Source: Bisgaardia hudsonensis
GTDB taxonomy: Bacteria; Pseudomonadota; Gammaproteobacteria; Enterobacterales; Pasteurellaceae
Direction of reading: 5' to 3'
Length of the DNA stretch: 64,000 nucleotides
NCBI RefSeq assembly: GCF_004345785.1
Contig: NZ_SLXI01000004.1
Coordinates: forward strand, 144,514 to 208,513
Every line of letters begins with the position of its first letter. The first letter of the stretch is position 1. The translations under genes and the position numbers were made by a program. Positions 20,438 to 31,839 of this stretch are shown one piece after another. The notes beneath the pieces were generated by a model. It was not told where the DNA came from, did no database searches, and saw only the letters and a list, made by a program, of their open reading frames with translations.

Positions 20438-21421
20438 CTATTGATTGTGTTTTAAAGGGATATATACTTTTTGAATTAACTCTGCAAATTCATCTTCTAC
20501 ATTGCTTTGTATGGTGATACCACCACCACTACGAAAAAACATATTTTCTCCTTGTTGCTCAATAAAGCGAATGGCTACCGCACTTTGCACTGTATCGCCA
20601 TTAAATAGCCCAAAGATACCAGTATAATAGCCACGTTTTTGTTTTTCAGCTTGTTGAATAACTTGCACAGTTTTTTCTTTTGGTGCACCGCTGATTGAGC
20701 CAGCTGGTAGTAGTTTACTTAATATGTTACCAATATTATTTTGCCAATTTTTTTCAAGCTCACCAGTGATTTCTGAACTGGTTTGTAGGATTGAACCTTT
20801 TTCTGTGTAAATTTTTTCCACATAGCGAAAACGGGTTACTTCGATATTTTTGGCAACAATAGCTAAATCATTTCGCATTAGATCAACAATAGTGTAATGT
20901 TCGCATTGTTCTTTGTTGGAGTCTAATAAGATTTGTTTAGCATTTTCTTGTTCGGCATTAATTGTTCCTTTCATTGGAAAAGTAAAAATTTGGTTATTTT
21001 TTATATGAATAAATGGCTCAGGCGAAAAACAAACAAATTTATTTTCAAATAATAACTTATAACTAGCTGAAGATTCTTGAAAAATCTGTTTCAGATTATA
21101 ATTGGTATGAATTTTTGTTGGATAAGTCAGATTGAGTAAATACGAATTACCTTTTTGTAACTCTTGCTGAACAAGGTTAAATCCTCTTTGGTATTCCGAA
21201 AATTCCATTGGGAATTTTTCTAGGTAAAAAGATTGTGTTAGTAAATCTATTGACCAATCAATGTTATTCATACCTTTTATATCAAAAAATATTCCTTGTT
21301 GCTTTGCTTCATTAATTGGGCAAATAATCGATGCTTGCTGTTCAAAATCAATGAGAAAGAAAAAAGGGATACGTTGTTCGCCATATTGGTTGGCTTGTTG
21401 GATAAAATGGGTTAGTGGCAT
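20438..21421 (-). CDS. pabB: Aminodeoxychorismate synthase component I
   Basis: A 327-residue chorismate-utilising enzyme that makes 4-amino-4-deoxychorismate for folate. The PabB-type active-site lysine occurs in FPMKGTINAEQ. Other chorismate-site stretches are HYTIVDLMRNDLAIVA, LPAGSISGAPKEKTVQVI and RGYYTGIFGLFNGDTV. The protein is shorter than E. coli PabB (453) because the N-terminal tryptophan-binding-like region is trimmed. That form occurs in several bacteria. It is the first gene of pabB-pabC-ridA. A glutamine amidotransferase partner (PabA) is not in the window. Confidence 0.92.
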   Translation of the reverse strand: MPLTHFIQQANQYGEQRIPFFFLIDFEQQASIICPINEAKQQGIFFDIKGMNNIDWSIDLLTQSFYLEKFPMEFSEYQRGFNLVQQELQKGNSYLLNLTYPTKIHTNYNLKQIFQESSASYKLLFENKFVCFSPEPFIHIKNNQIFTFPMKGTINAEQENAKQILLDSNKEQCEHYTIVDLMRNDLAIVAKNIEVTRFRYVEKIYTEKGSILQTSSEITGELEKNWQNNIGNILSKLLPAGSISGAPKEKTVQVIQQAEKQKRGYYTGIFGLFNGDTVQSAVAIRFIEQQGENMFFRSGGGITIQSNVEDEFAELIQKVYIPLKHNQ

Positions 21422-21508
21422 AAATAAATTATTTTCTTATCTATTTTATTATGAAAGTATGATTTTAGCTTAAATCAAAGGGAACATTGAAGCAATAGAA
21501 ATAAATGG

Positions 21509-22081
21509 TTACCCAATCAAAATTTGAGCTAATGGAATATCCCAGATTTCCACTGGAAGTTGTTCCACTTCTTGACAGGCGTGAGCTAATCCTACGGGAA
21601 TAAAGTGTTTTTGTTGCCAATTTTGTAATGTTCTATCATAAAAACCACCTCCCATACCGAGCCGATTACCTTGTTTGTCAAAGGCAACTAATGGGGTAAA
21701 AATAATATCCAGTTTCTGTGTGGGAAATACTTTGGTTACATCAAGTTTAGGTTCAATAATTCCAAATTTATTTTTGATCATTGGCGTGGATGTTTCGTAC
21801 TTCAAGAAAAGTAAATGTCCTTTTGAAAAAGGGTGTAAAACAGGAAGATAAACATCAATCTTTTTTTGCCATAAGTTTTCTATTAGTTTTTTTGTTGAAA
21901 TTTCGCCGTCAAAAGATAAATATAAGGCAATATGTCGTGCTTTTCTTGTTTCGATAAGTTGTAATGCTTGTTGAGTAACATTTTGTTCTGCTTTTTGTTG
22001 CTCAAGTGCGGTCAGATTTTGACGAGATTGTCTGATTTGTTGACGAATTTGTTGGCGTTGTTGCTGAATAGGTATATTCAT
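21509..22081 (-). CDS. fau: 5-formyltetrahydrofolate cyclo-ligase
   Basis: A 190-residue ATP-dependent enzyme that converts 5-formyl-THF to 5,10-methenyl-THF, recycling a dead-end folate. The family signature is GNRLGMGGGFYDRTLQNW (about 143-160), and the N-terminal basic helix binds ATP. It lies just downstream of 6S RNA, the same arrangement as E. coli ssrS-ygfA, so it is probably co-transcribed from the ssrS promoter on the minus strand. Confidence 0.95.
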   Translation of the reverse strand: MNIPIQQQRQQIRQQIRQSRQNLTALEQQKAEQNVTQQALQLIETRKARHIALYLSFDGEISTKKLIENLWQKKIDVYLPVLHPFSKGHLLFLKYETSTPMIKNKFGIIEPKLDVTKVFPTQKLDIIFTPLVAFDKQGNRLGMGGGFYDRTLQNWQQKHFIPVGLAHACQEVEQLPVEIWDIPLAQILIG

Positions 22082-22100
22082 AATGAACTAATTTAGTTGC

Positions 22101-22300
22101 GATAAGGACCCGAGATGCCGCTGTGAATGTCAGTCCTTGAACCCTACGGTTCAAGGGAACTAGTTATACCGTTTTCAGGTTCCTTGCTTCAGGGCTAAAA
22201 GCCAAGACAAGTATACACACCAACAGTAGAAAACCAATTCATTAAAGTTTTAAGTATCGGCTCAGGGACATTATCCACTGGCAAACATCTCAGGTAATTC
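22101..22300 (-). ncRNA. ssrS: 6S RNA
   Basis: On the minus strand the region opens with CCTGAGATGTTTGCCAGTGG and continues with TGTCCCTGAGCCGATA. It ends with CCCTTGAACCGTAGGGTTCA and GACATTCACAGCGGCATCTCGG. These are the conserved closing stem and 3' segments of gamma-proteobacterial 6S RNA. The RNA mimics an open promoter and binds sigma-70 RNA polymerase in stationary phase. The zapA-ssrS-fau order matches E. coli. The ends are estimated within about 10 bases. Confidence 0.93.
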
Positions 22301-22382
22301 TTATTTCCGAATACTAACGTAATTTATGTATTCTGACTAGATTAAATTTAATTTTAAGACAATTTTATTAGGGTATTTGCGT

Positions 22383-22685
22383 TTAATCGCTTGATTTTTG
22401 TACCAGTATTTCTTCCAACGAGCTACCTAGTTGTTGGATACGCTGTGTTACTACATCTTCTATTCGTTGTACTTTTTGTTGTTCTTGAATTAATTCGTAA
22501 CTTAAATTGAGTGCAACAATAGATAAAACACGATCCAGTTGTAAAATTCCTGTTTTTTCTTTCATTTCTAAAATACGTAAATCAAGATTTTTGGCAGCTT
22601 TGCGTAAGTTATCTTGTTGATCATCGGGACAATTTAAACGCAACAGTTGTCCTGATACAGATATTTCTACGGTTTTAGATGACAT
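22383..22685 (-). CDS. zapA: Cell division protein ZapA
   Basis: A 100-residue cytosolic protein that cross-links FtsZ filaments at the division ring. The N-terminal globular domain (about 1-45, opening MSSKTVEISVSGQLLRLNCP) includes the conserved AAKNLDLRILEMK helix. The C-terminal half is a coiled coil (about 55-95, QEQQKVQRIEDVVTQRIQQL) for tetramer formation. It is divergent from the ygfB-pepP operon and followed by ssrS on the same strand. Confidence 0.95.
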   Translation of the reverse strand: MSSKTVEISVSGQLLRLNCPDDQQDNLRKAAKNLDLRILEMKEKTGILQLDRVLSIVALNLSYELIQEQQKVQRIEDVVTQRIQQLGSSLEEILVQKSSD

Positions 22686-22832
22686 TTTATCTCCAACTTG
22701 TCTTAATTATATTGATTATTATGCCACAGTAATATTTCTCATCATAGAATATCAAGAAAAAATTCTATTGTGTATTGGTTGCCTTTATAGAACAGTGGTA
22801 TATTAGAACAATGTTCATTATAGGAAGAAAAT

Positions 22833-23393
22833 ATGACAGATCAACTTATATCTTATTCTCAATTAAATACACAACTAAAACAAGCAAATATTGGTGTAAC
22901 CGCATTTGAATTACAGGGATTATTAACGGGTTTTATCTGTGGAGGAGTAGCGGATCAACATTGGCAAACTCTTATGTATCAATTAACTAATGATAATCAC
23001 GCTTATCCGACCGCATTATTAAATGAAATTACCGCATTGTATCAACATACTAAGCAGTTACTCGCTGATATTGATGGGTTTAATTTTGAAATTTGGTTAC
23101 CTGAAACTGATGTTTTTGAGCGTGCCGATGCACTATCTGAATGGACTAATCACTTTATTTTAGGGCTAGGTTTAAATCAACCGCAATTAGATAAAGAGAA
23201 AGGCGAAATCGGCGAAGCACTTGATGATTTACAAGATATTGCTCAACTGGGTTATGACGAAGATGACAATAAAGAAGAACTTTCTCACGCATTAGAAGAA
23301 ATTATTGAATATGTTCGTACGATTACGGCATTACTTTATACACATTTCAATCCGCAAAGAAACCAACAAGAACAAAAAACAGTATTACATTAA
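22833..23393 (+). CDS. ygfB: YgfB/YecA (UPF0149) family protein
   Basis: A 186-residue acidic helical protein of the UPF0149 family. The conserved [13 protein letters not shown] segment (about 26-38) and [11 protein letters not shown] (about 107-117) are visible. There is no catalytic motif and the cellular role is unclear. It leads ygfB-pepP-ubiH-ubiI, the order seen in E. coli, with pepP only 11 bases on. The start ATG has an AGGAAG ribosome site. A long C-terminal tail rich in Gln, Asn and Glu is not expected to be structured. Confidence 0.92.
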   Translation: MTDQLISYSQLNTQLKQANIGVTAFELQGLLTGFICGGVADQHWQTLMYQLTNDNHAYPTALLNEITALYQHTKQLLADIDGFNFEIWLPETDVFERADALSEWTNHFILGLGLNQPQLDKEKGEIGEALDDLQDIAQLGYDEDDNKEELSHALEEIIEYVRTITALLYTHFNPQRNQQEQKTVLH

Positions 23394-23404
23394 GTAAGGA
23401 GAAA

Positions 23405-24745
23405 ATGATGGATCTTGCTTATATGGCAAAAATGCCAGCAGAAGAATTTATTACAAGACGACAAAAATTAGTTGAGCAAATGGAAGATAATTCCGTTGCG
23501 GTTGTTTTTTCATCACAAGAACAAGTGCGTAATAATGATTGTTGCTATCCTTTTCGTCAAGACAGTTATTTCTGGTATTTGACGGGCTTTAACGAACCAG
23601 ATTCTATTTTAGTTATCACTAAGCGTGATGGTGTTTCTCAAGTATATTGTTTTTTACGTCCTTCTGATCCGCTAATGGAAACTTGGAATGGTCGTCGGTT
23701 AGGCATTGAAAAAGCCCCACAGGAATTATCAATTAATACTGCTTATGCAATAGAGGATTTTTTAGCGATATTTCCTAAAATCAGTCAAAATTTGACCGCT
23801 CTTTATTATAAAAAAGATCAACAATCTTGGGGAGAGATACTACTTAATCAATTAAAACAAGAAAGTGCGGTAGATTTTCCTCGTATTTTTGATGTGGCTC
23901 TTATTCTTGATGAAATGCGTTTATTTAAATCAACCAACGAAATCGCTTTAATGCAACAAGCTGGGCAAATATCAGCACTTGCCCATATTCGTGCGATGAA
24001 AGAGGCTCGCCCTAATCGTTTTGAATATGAATTGGAAAGTGAAATTTTACATGAGTTTAATCGTTTTGGTGCGAGATATGCCTCTTATAATAGTATTGTA
24101 GCAGCAGGTGAAAATGCTTGTATTTTACATTACACCGAAAATGATCAACCAATGAAAGATGGCGATTTAGTCTTAATTGATGCAGGTTGTGAATTTGCTA
24201 TGTATGCAGGTGATATTAGCCGAACTTTCCCAGTTAATGGAAAGTTTACCCAACCACAACGTGAAATTTATGAAATTGTATTAAAAGCACAAAAACGCGC
24301 TATTGAATTATTAGTTGCTGGAAATAGTATTCAACAAGTGAATGATGCAGTAGTGCGTATTAAAGTGGAAGGTTTAGTGCGTTTAGGCATTTTACAAGGC
24401 GATGTGGAACAATTAATTGAACAACAAGCTTATCGTGAATTTTATATGCACGGTTTAGGGCATTGGTTAGGCTTAGATGTGCATGATGTTGGAAGTTATA
24501 GTCAATCCTTTGCAAATGGAGATCGTAATAGCCGTTTACGTGATAGACCGTTAGAAATAGGAATGGTACTAACTGTTGAACCGGGGTTATATATTTCATC
24601 AAAATCTAATGTTCCCGAGCAATATAAAGGTATTGGTGTGCGTATTGAAGATAATATTGTGATCACTGAACATGGAAATAAAATTTTGACTAGTGCGGTA
24701 CCAAAAGAAATAGATGACATTGAAAAGCTTATGGCACAACAATAA
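23405..24745 (+). CDS. pepP: Xaa-Pro aminopeptidase P
   Basis: A 446-residue cytosolic dinuclear-metal peptidase that removes the N-terminal residue from X-Pro peptides. The creatinase N-domain covers about 1-170. The pita-bread catalytic domain then has the metal ligands in LIDAGCEFAMYAGDISRTFP (two Asp), MHGLGHWLGLDVHD (His), TVEPGLY (Glu) and GVRIEDNIVIT (Glu). Start: ATG 23405 or the adjacent 23408, after AAGGAG. Confidence 0.97.
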   Translation: MMDLAYMAKMPAEEFITRRQKLVEQMEDNSVAVVFSSQEQVRNNDCCYPFRQDSYFWYLTGFNEPDSILVITKRDGVSQVYCFLRPSDPLMETWNGRRLGIEKAPQELSINTAYAIEDFLAIFPKISQNLTALYYKKDQQSWGEILLNQLKQESAVDFPRIFDVALILDEMRLFKSTNEIALMQQAGQISALAHIRAMKEARPNRFEYELESEILHEFNRFGARYASYNSIVAAGENACILHYTENDQPMKDGDLVLIDAGCEFAMYAGDISRTFPVNGKFTQPQREIYEIVLKAQKRAIELLVAGNSIQQVNDAVVRIKVEGLVRLGILQGDVEQLIEQQAYREFYMHGLGHWLGLDVHDVGSYSQSFANGDRNSRLRDRPLEIGMVLTVEPGLYISSKSNVPEQYKGIGVRIEDNIVITEHGNKILTSAVPKEIDDIEKLMAQQ

Positions 24746-24787
24746 AAATATTAATCAAGATATTTTACTGTAGATAAAGGTAATGCA

Positions 24788-26008
24788 ATGGGTAATGAGA
24801 AAACGCAATACGATGTAGTTATCGTGGGGGGAGCAATGGCTGGGGCAACACTGGCTCTTGCTTTAAGTTCCAACACTCAAGGTCGGATCAAAATAGCCGT
24901 TCTTGAGAAACAAGCACCTAAAAAACATCATTCAAGTGGTTTTGATGCCCGTTGTATTGCTTTATCTGATGGCAGTTGTCAGCGTTTTAATGCTATTCAG
25001 TTAGCAAATGGAAAAAGTTTATGGCAACAAATTCAACCTTTATCTACACCAATTACTCAAATTCATGTTTCTGATAAAGGGCATGCTGGATTAGTCGAGT
25101 TTAAATCTGATGAGTTTGGTCTAGCACAACTTGGTGCAGTGATTGAACTACAAAAAACAGGCAGCATTTTGTTGGAAGCGATTAACCAATATCCCAATAT
25201 TGATTATATTGCTCCTGTTGAGATCGATTGTATTGATATTCAAGAAAATAATAACAATAATTTTGCCAAAATTACCTTAAAAAATGACCGCACTTTACAA
25301 GCAAGATTAGTTGTTGGTGCCGATGGTACATTTTCTCAAGTAGCACAATCCGCGGGGATTTCTCAAAACATTATTCAGGAATATCAACAGACAGCGGTAA
25401 TTACTAACGTATTGGTACAACAAGCACATCAAGGTCGGGCTTTTGAGCGATTTACTGATGAAGGACCTGTGGCATTATTGCCAATGGAAAATAATTTAAT
25501 GTCTTTAGTTTGGTGTGTTAAAGAGGTTGAGCCTTTATTAAAGTTGGATGACTCCGCATTTTTAAATCAATTACAACAACGTTTTGGTTGGCGATTGGGG
25601 AAATTACAGCAATGCGGTCAACGTTTTGCTTATCCATTAAATTTGTATCAAGCAGAACAGCATATCCAAAATAGAGTGGCATTAATAGGTAATTCTGTAC
25701 AAACGTTACATCCTATTGCGGGTCAAGGATTTAATCTTGGTATTCGAGATGTGATGAATTTAGCCGAGATCATTGCTCAGGGGTACTTACAAGGTATAGA
25801 TTTTGGTTGTTATAGTTGGCTAGAAAAGTATGCAAATACAAGAGAAAATGATCAGCAACATATTATGACGTTAACTAATGGATTATTATCAGTCTTTGCA
25901 AATAATTTACTGCCATTCCAAGTTGGGCGTAATTTAGGTTTGATGGCATTGTCACAATCATCATTATTAAGACAATATTTTGCGAAACCAACGTTGGGTT
26001 GGGTTTAA
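24788..26008 (+). CDS. ubiH: 2-octaprenyl-6-methoxyphenol hydroxylase
   Basis: A 406-residue FAD-dependent monooxygenase of ubiquinone synthesis. The N-terminal dinucleotide fold is VVIVGGAMAGATLALALS. The middle VVGADGTFSQVAQSAGI matches the DG motif. The second FAD motif is RVALIGNSVQTLHPIAGQGF, where UbiH proteins have GN rather than GD. Position two in ygfB-pepP-ubiH-ubiI supports UbiH over the paralogues. It acts peripherally at the membrane. Confidence 0.94.
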   Translation: MGNEKTQYDVVIVGGAMAGATLALALSSNTQGRIKIAVLEKQAPKKHHSSGFDARCIALSDGSCQRFNAIQLANGKSLWQQIQPLSTPITQIHVSDKGHAGLVEFKSDEFGLAQLGAVIELQKTGSILLEAINQYPNIDYIAPVEIDCIDIQENNNNNFAKITLKNDRTLQARLVVGADGTFSQVAQSAGISQNIIQEYQQTAVITNVLVQQAHQGRAFERFTDEGPVALLPMENNLMSLVWCVKEVEPLLKLDDSAFLNQLQQRFGWRLGKLQQCGQRFAYPLNLYQAEQHIQNRVALIGNSVQTLHPIAGQGFNLGIRDVMNLAEIIAQGYLQGIDFGCYSWLEKYANTRENDQQHIMTLTNGLLSVFANNLLPFQVGRNLGLMALSQSSLLRQYFAKPTLGWV

Positions 26009-26046
26009 GTAGTTTAAATTTGTAGCACATAAATAGGGTTATTAAC

Positions 26047-27216
26047 ATGAAAACATTTGATTTAGCTATTGTCGGTGGCGGAATGGTTGGGTTAGCATTA
26101 GCTGCCAGTTTAACTGATAGCCAATTACGTATTGCGGTTATAGAGGGCTTTCCTACTCAGATTCCTGTAACTGAAATCACTAATCGTGTGAGTGCCTTAA
26201 ATTTAGCTAGCCAAAAAATGCTTGAAAAAATAGGTGTATGGCAAGATGTATTGGACTTACGAGCGACCGCTTATGATAAAATGCAGGTGTGGGAAAAAGA
26301 CAGTTTTGCTAATATAAAATTTGATACTAAAGGACTTGGTGTTTCTCATTTAGGGCATATTGTCGAAAATCATTTAATTCAAAAAGTGCTATGGGATAAA
26401 GTACAAACTCAAAAAAACGTTGAAATTATTACCGCACTTCCTACAAGTTTAGGAGTCACTGAAAGTAATGCGATTGTATCTTTAGATAATGGCGAAATGT
26501 TATCAAGTAAGCTAATAGTTGGTGCTGATGGTGCGAATTCTTGGGTACGTAAACAAGTTGATATTCCATTAATATTTCGTGATTATGGTCATCATGCTTT
26601 AGTCTGTAATGTAAAAACTGCTGAATCACATCAACATTGTGCAAGACAAATTTTTTCTAAAGATAGTATTTTAGCTTTTCTCCCGTTACACAATGACAAT
26701 CTTTGTTCTATCGTTTGGTCTTTACCTCCAGAACAGGCTAAGTATTTAACTTTATGCGATGATAATGAATTTAATAAACACCTAACGGTTGCCTTTGATA
26801 ACCAGCTTGGTTTATGTGAAGTTCAAAGCTCGCGTCGTGCTATTCAATTAACCGCTCGTTATGCTCGCAATTTTGCAAAAGAACGAGTGGCATTAGTGGG
26901 TGATGCCGCTCACACGATTCATCCTTTGGCTGGATTAGGGGTTAATTTAGGATTTCAGGATGCCATTGCACTGGCTCAAGAAATTCATAAAAATTTAGCC
27001 TCAGCAGTGGATATTGGTGAATATCGCTATTTACGTTACTATGAACGTTGGCGTAAAACAGAAGCCGTTAAAATGCTCGCCGCAATGCAAGGCTTAAAGA
27101 CAATCTTTGATGGCGATAATCCATTAAAAAAATTAGCACGTGGTATTGGCGTAACAACAACGGACAAAATGACTTTCGTTAAAGAATTATTGATAAAACA
27201 AGCAATGGGAATCTAA
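26047..27216 (+). CDS. ubiI: Ubiquinone C5 hydroxylase, UbiI (VisC) type
   Basis: A 389-residue FAD monooxygenase. Motifs are LAIVGGGMVGLALAASL (FAD fold), IVGADGANSWVRKQVDI (DG motif) and RVALVGDAAHTIHPLAGLGV (GD motif). VWEKDSFANIKFD, GVSHLGHIVENHLIQ and ILAFLPL read almost as in E. coli UbiI rather than UbiF, as does the gene order directly after ubiH. A UbiF-like broader specificity cannot be excluded. It is last in the operon, followed by a stem-loop. Confidence 0.9.
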   Translation: MKTFDLAIVGGGMVGLALAASLTDSQLRIAVIEGFPTQIPVTEITNRVSALNLASQKMLEKIGVWQDVLDLRATAYDKMQVWEKDSFANIKFDTKGLGVSHLGHIVENHLIQKVLWDKVQTQKNVEIITALPTSLGVTESNAIVSLDNGEMLSSKLIVGADGANSWVRKQVDIPLIFRDYGHHALVCNVKTAESHQHCARQIFSKDSILAFLPLHNDNLCSIVWSLPPEQAKYLTLCDDNEFNKHLTVAFDNQLGLCEVQSSRRAIQLTARYARNFAKERVALVGDAAHTIHPLAGLGVNLGFQDAIALAQEIHKNLASAVDIGEYRYLRYYERWRKTEAVKMLAAMQGLKTIFDGDNPLKKLARGIGVTTTDKMTFVKELLIKQAMGI

Positions 27217-27228
27217 GAAATAAATTTT

Positions 27229-27258
27229 AAGCCTATAATAATTGATTATTATAGGCTT
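27229..27258. terminator. Bidirectional terminator between ubiI and coaA
   Basis: AAGCCTATAATAAT and ATTATTATAGGCTT form a perfect 14-bp stem around TG. It lies between two convergent genes. T-rich stretches follow on both strands but are interrupted. Confidence 0.75.
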
Positions 27259-27276
27259 ATTTATAAGTAAAAAAGG

Positions 27277-28251
27277 TTATTTTCTTAATTTTACCAATTC
27301 AATGGCATGATCTTTTCCTTTCTTCAAGATTAAATTTGCGCGCTCTCTCGTTGGTAATATGTTTTGGCGTAAATTTAACCCATTAATATCATCCCAAATT
27401 TTTGAAGCAGTTTTAATCGCTTCTTCTTTTGATAGTGTGGCATAATGTTTAAAATAAGAGTTAGGATCACTGAATGCTGTTTGTCTAAATTTTAAAAAGC
27501 GTTTTATATACCATTCTTTTAATAAATTTTCTTCTGCATCTACAAAAATAGAGAAATCTACAAAATCAGACACAAATATTTGATTTAATTTATCCGTTCT
27601 TGTTTGTAATACATTAAGCCCTTCTAAAATTAAAATATCAGGATTATCCACAATATCAAATTGATTAGCCACAATATCATAAATTAAATGCGAATAAATG
27701 GGGGCTTTAACTTTTGCTTTTCCTGATTTTACATCAGCTAAAAAACGAATTAAGTTTGGCGTATCATAAGAAATTGGAAAACCTTTTTTATCCAGTAAAT
27801 TTTCTTTTTCTAATTTTTCAAGTGGATATAGAAACCCATCTGTCGTTATCAGATCTACTTTTCTGGCTGATGACCAGGTTGATAGTAATGATTGCAAAAT
27901 TCTTGCAGAGGTACTCTTTCCAACAGAAACACTACCTGCAATACTGATAATGTAAGGAACTTTAGAATGATGAACGCCTAAAAAACGATTTAATACAGTT
28001 TGTCGTTTTAGATTTTCATCAATGTAATAATTAATTAAGCGAGTGAGTGGTAAGTATATTGTACTGACTTCATCAAGTGATAATTCTTCGTTAAACCCCA
28101 ATAAAGGTTTTAAATCTTGTTCTGTTAATGTTAGGGGAACTGATTTGCGTAATTCTGACCATTGCTCACGATTGAAAGTAAGAAATGGGGTAAGCTGATC
28201 AGAAATAGTATCTAAATTTAGTATATTCACAGTAAATTTTTTGGGTATCAA
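27277..28251 (-). CDS. coaA: Pantothenate kinase (type I)
   Basis: A 324-residue kinase that catalyses the first, regulated step of coenzyme A synthesis. The Walker A loop is [13 protein letters not shown] (about 104-116). [20 protein letters not shown] and [13 protein letters not shown] neighbours (here [17 protein letters not shown]) are typical of bacterial type I enzymes. It ends [11 protein letters not shown]. It is divergent from the tRNA-tuf cluster, as in E. coli. Confidence 0.96.
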   Translation of the reverse strand: MIPKKFTVNILNLDTISDQLTPFLTFNREQWSELRKSVPLTLTEQDLKPLLGFNEELSLDEVSTIYLPLTRLINYYIDENLKRQTVLNRFLGVHHSKVPYIISIAGSVSVGKSTSARILQSLLSTWSSARKVDLITTDGFLYPLEKLEKENLLDKKGFPISYDTPNLIRFLADVKSGKAKVKAPIYSHLIYDIVANQFDIVDNPDILILEGLNVLQTRTDKLNQIFVSDFVDFSIFVDAEENLLKEWYIKRFLKFRQTAFSDPNSYFKHYATLSKEEAIKTASKIWDDINGLNLRQNILPTRERANLILKKGKDHAIELVKLRK

Positions 28252-28397
28252 TAGTTAATGTAGGAGAAATATACACGATAACTGATTAAATTTGCATAAA
28301 ATTTATAATAAAAATTTATTATATTGGTTAAATTTAAGCATTATTGAATAACAACTAATCAAACAATACAAAAAAAAACATTTTTTTTAAAAAACAC

Positions 28398-28425
28398 TTG
28401 TCAGGCGTAAAAATTTCCCTATAAT
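28398..28425 (+). promoter_or_regulatory. Strong promoter of the tRNA-tuf operon
   Basis: TTGTCA at 28398-28403, a 16-base spacer, and TATAAT at 28420-28425 followed by a GC-rich ACGCC discriminator. The first tRNA starts 21 bases after the -10. A GC-rich discriminator is typical of stringently controlled stable-RNA promoters. The A/T tracts just upstream could act as an UP element. Confidence 0.85.
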
Positions 28426-28445
28426 ACGCCTTACTTGTTTACGAC

Positions 28446-28521
<76 letters not shown>

Positions 28522-28551
28522 TTCTTTCGTAGTCAAGTTCATTTATAATGT

Positions 28552-28636
28552 GGAGGGATTCCCGAGCGGCCAAAGGGAGCAGACTGTAAATCTGCCGGCT
28601 CAGCCTTCGAAGGTTCGAATCCTTCTCCCTCCACCA
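28552..28636 (+). tRNA. tyrU: tRNA-Tyr (anticodon GTA)
   Basis: 85 bases with a long variable arm (class II). Acceptor GGAGGGA pairs with TCCCTCC, the anticodon region is GACTGTAAATC, the T arm GAAGGTTCGAATCCTTC, and CCA is encoded. Confidence 0.97.
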
Positions 28637-28680
28637 TTTAATATGATTTATGAATCTGATGGATAGATGAATTTAGGACT

Positions 28681-28755
<75 letters not shown>

Positions 28756-28758
28756 AGC

Positions 28759-28834
28759 GCTGATATAGCTCAGTTGGTAGAGCGCACCCTTGGTAAGGGT
28801 GAGGTCGGCGGTTCAAATCCGCCTATCAGCACCA
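28759..28834 (+). tRNA. thrT: tRNA-Thr (anticodon GGT)
   Basis: 76 bases, starting three bases after the previous tRNA. Acceptor GCTGATA pairs with TATCAGC, the anticodon loop is CTTGGTA, and CCA is encoded. It lies 93 bases upstream of tuf. Confidence 0.97.
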
Positions 28835-28891
28835 TCCTAATTTTCAGCTCTCCTTTTATTAAATAAGTTTTGGGTTAATGTGGTATTTTGA

Positions 28892-30112
<1,221 letters not shown>

Positions 30113-30132
30113 TTAAGCAGAACATGAAGGAT

Positions 30133-30159
30133 AAAAAGGGATCTTATGATCCCTTTTTT
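30133..30159 (+). terminator. Terminator of the tRNA-tuf operon
   Basis: AAAAAGGGATC, a short loop (TTAT), GATCCCTTTTTT, starting 20 bases after the tuf stop. Confidence 0.93.
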
Positions 30160-30293
30160 GTCATTAACATAAAAAGATGAAGAAAATTAATTTTTTTATA
30201 GGCAATAAAATAAGAAAATGTTACAATCTCGGGCTAAAATACATCCCCCTTTTATTATTTAAATTATTATTTAAATTCACTCATGGATAAATT

Positions 30294-30704
30294 ATGGCGT
30301 TAGATATTGATAAGAAAAAGCTTTCTCCTGAAATTGAAACAGAAAAATCAAAAGGTTTAAATACTTTTCTATGGTTATTGGCCACGTTTGTCGTTGTTTT
30401 AACAGCAGTTGGTAATATTTATTTTGTAGATTTATTTTCAACAGCAATTAGAGTTGTTGGTGTGGTAGTTGGATTATTAATAGCTTTAGGTTTTTTAGCT
30501 ATTACAAATCAAGGAACGAAAGCACGTAGATTTTTAAAAGATGCTAGAATTGAATTAAGACGAATCGTATGGCCTACTCGTCCTGAAACAACACAGACGA
30601 CTCTGATCGTAATGGGTGTAACGGTTATTGTATCGCTTATTTTATGGGGTTTTGATTCAATAATTGTTTCATTAATTACATTTTTAACGGATTTAAGGTT
30701 CTAA
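30294..30704 (+). CDS. secE: Preprotein translocase subunit SecE
   Basis: A 136-residue inner-membrane subunit of the SecYEG channel, slightly longer than E. coli SecE (127). Three membrane helices lie at about 23-42, 46-65 and 103-125. The conserved amphipathic segment [17 protein letters not shown] stretch (here [19 protein letters not shown]) lies before the last helix. nusG starts one base after the stop, so the pair is coupled. Confidence 0.96.
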   Translation: MALDIDKKKLSPEIETEKSKGLNTFLWLLATFVVVLTAVGNIYFVDLFSTAIRVVGVVVGLLIALGFLAITNQGTKARRFLKDARIELRRIVWPTRPETTQTTLIVMGVTVIVSLILWGFDSIIVSLITFLTDLRF

Positions 30705-30705
30705 T

Positions 30706-31254
30706 ATGACAGAGAATGCTCAAAAAAAACGTTGGTATGTACTTCAAGCATTTTCAGGTTTCGAAGCTAGAGTGGCGACAACATTACGTGAATATATTAA
30801 ATTACATCAAATGGAAGAGCAATTTGGTGAAGTTCTTGTTCCTACAGAAGAAGTGGTAGAAAATGTTGGGGGCAAACGGAGAAAGAGCGAACGTAAGTAT
30901 TTTCCTGGTTACGTATTAGTTCAAATGGAAATGAATGATTATACTTGGCAGCTAGTTCGTAGCGTGCCTAGGGTAATGGGATTTATTGGTGGGACTCCTG
31001 ATAAACCAGCTCCAATTAGTGATAAAGAAGCAAATTTGATTCTGAATCGCTTAGAACAGAATTCGGATAAACCAAAACCAAGAACTATGTTCCAACCTGG
31101 GGAAGAAGTTCGTGTTACAGAAGGACCTTTTGCAGATTTTACTGGTACAGTAGAAGAGATTGATTATGAAAAAGGACGATTAAAAGTTTCTGTTTCTATA
31201 TTTGGTCGTGCAACTCCAGTTGAATTAGAGTTCGGTCAGATTGAAAAAAATTAA
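30706..31254 (+). CDS. nusG: Transcription elongation/termination factor NusG
   Basis: A 182-residue factor that binds RNA polymerase and contacts Rho or ribosomal S10. The NGN domain is at about 8-120 ([40 protein letters not shown]). The KOW domain is at about 128-180 ([20 protein letters not shown]). It is in the standard secE-nusG operon upstream of rplK. Confidence 0.98.
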   Translation: MTENAQKKRWYVLQAFSGFEARVATTLREYIKLHQMEEQFGEVLVPTEEVVENVGGKRRKSERKYFPGYVLVQMEMNDYTWQLVRSVPRVMGFIGGTPDKPAPISDKEANLILNRLEQNSDKPKPRTMFQPGEEVRVTEGPFADFTGTVEEIDYEKGRLKVSVSIFGRATPVELEFGQIEKN

Positions 31255-31406
31255 TTAAAGATTTGAGTGAAATGAAAATACTGATTTTAGTTAGTATCTT
31301 TTGATTATTTTACTTGAAATAGTGATTGCATTTAATTAGAATGCTTTTCTTTATACAAACAGGGAAGCTAGTGATAGCGTTATTACCCATTTAGAGGAAA
31401 TTAAAA

Positions 31407-31835
31407 ATGGCAAAGAAAGTTCAAGCCTATGTCAAGTTGCAAGTCGCAGCAGGTATGGCTAACCCTTCACCTCCAGTTGGTCCTGCATTAGGTCAACAAG
31501 GTGTTAATATTATGGAATTTTGTAAAGCATTTAATGCACGTACAGAGAGCCTTGAAAAAGGTTTACCTATTCCAGTAGTTATTACCGTTTATGCGGATCG
31601 TTCTTTTACTTTTATTACTAAGACACCTCCAGCAGCTGTTCTATTGAAAAAAGCAGCTGGTGTTAAATCGGGTTCTGGTAAACCAAATAAAACTAAAGTT
31701 GGTAAAGTAACGAGTGCACAAGTTCGTGAAATTGCTGAATTAAAAGCAGCAGATATGACAGGTGCAACAATTGAAACTAAGATGAAATCTATTGAAGGTA
31801 CTGCACGTTCAATGGGCTTAGTAGTGGAGGACTAA
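31407..31835 (+). CDS. rplK: 50S ribosomal protein L11
   Basis: A 142-residue protein of the GTPase-associated centre of the large subunit. The N-domain has the proline-rich loop [20 protein letters not shown] and the C-domain binds 23S rRNA ([14 protein letters not shown]). The gene precedes rplA by four bases. L1 represses this pair by binding the leader in E. coli; the 152-base upstream region here could hold such a site but I cannot draw it with certainty. Confidence 0.98.
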   Translation: MAKKVQAYVKLQVAAGMANPSPPVGPALGQQGVNIMEFCKAFNARTESLEKGLPIPVVITVYADRSFTFITKTPPAAVLLKKAAGVKSGSGKPNKTKVGKVTSAQVREIAELKAADMTGATIETKMKSIEGTARSMGLVVED

Positions 31836-31839
31836 TACG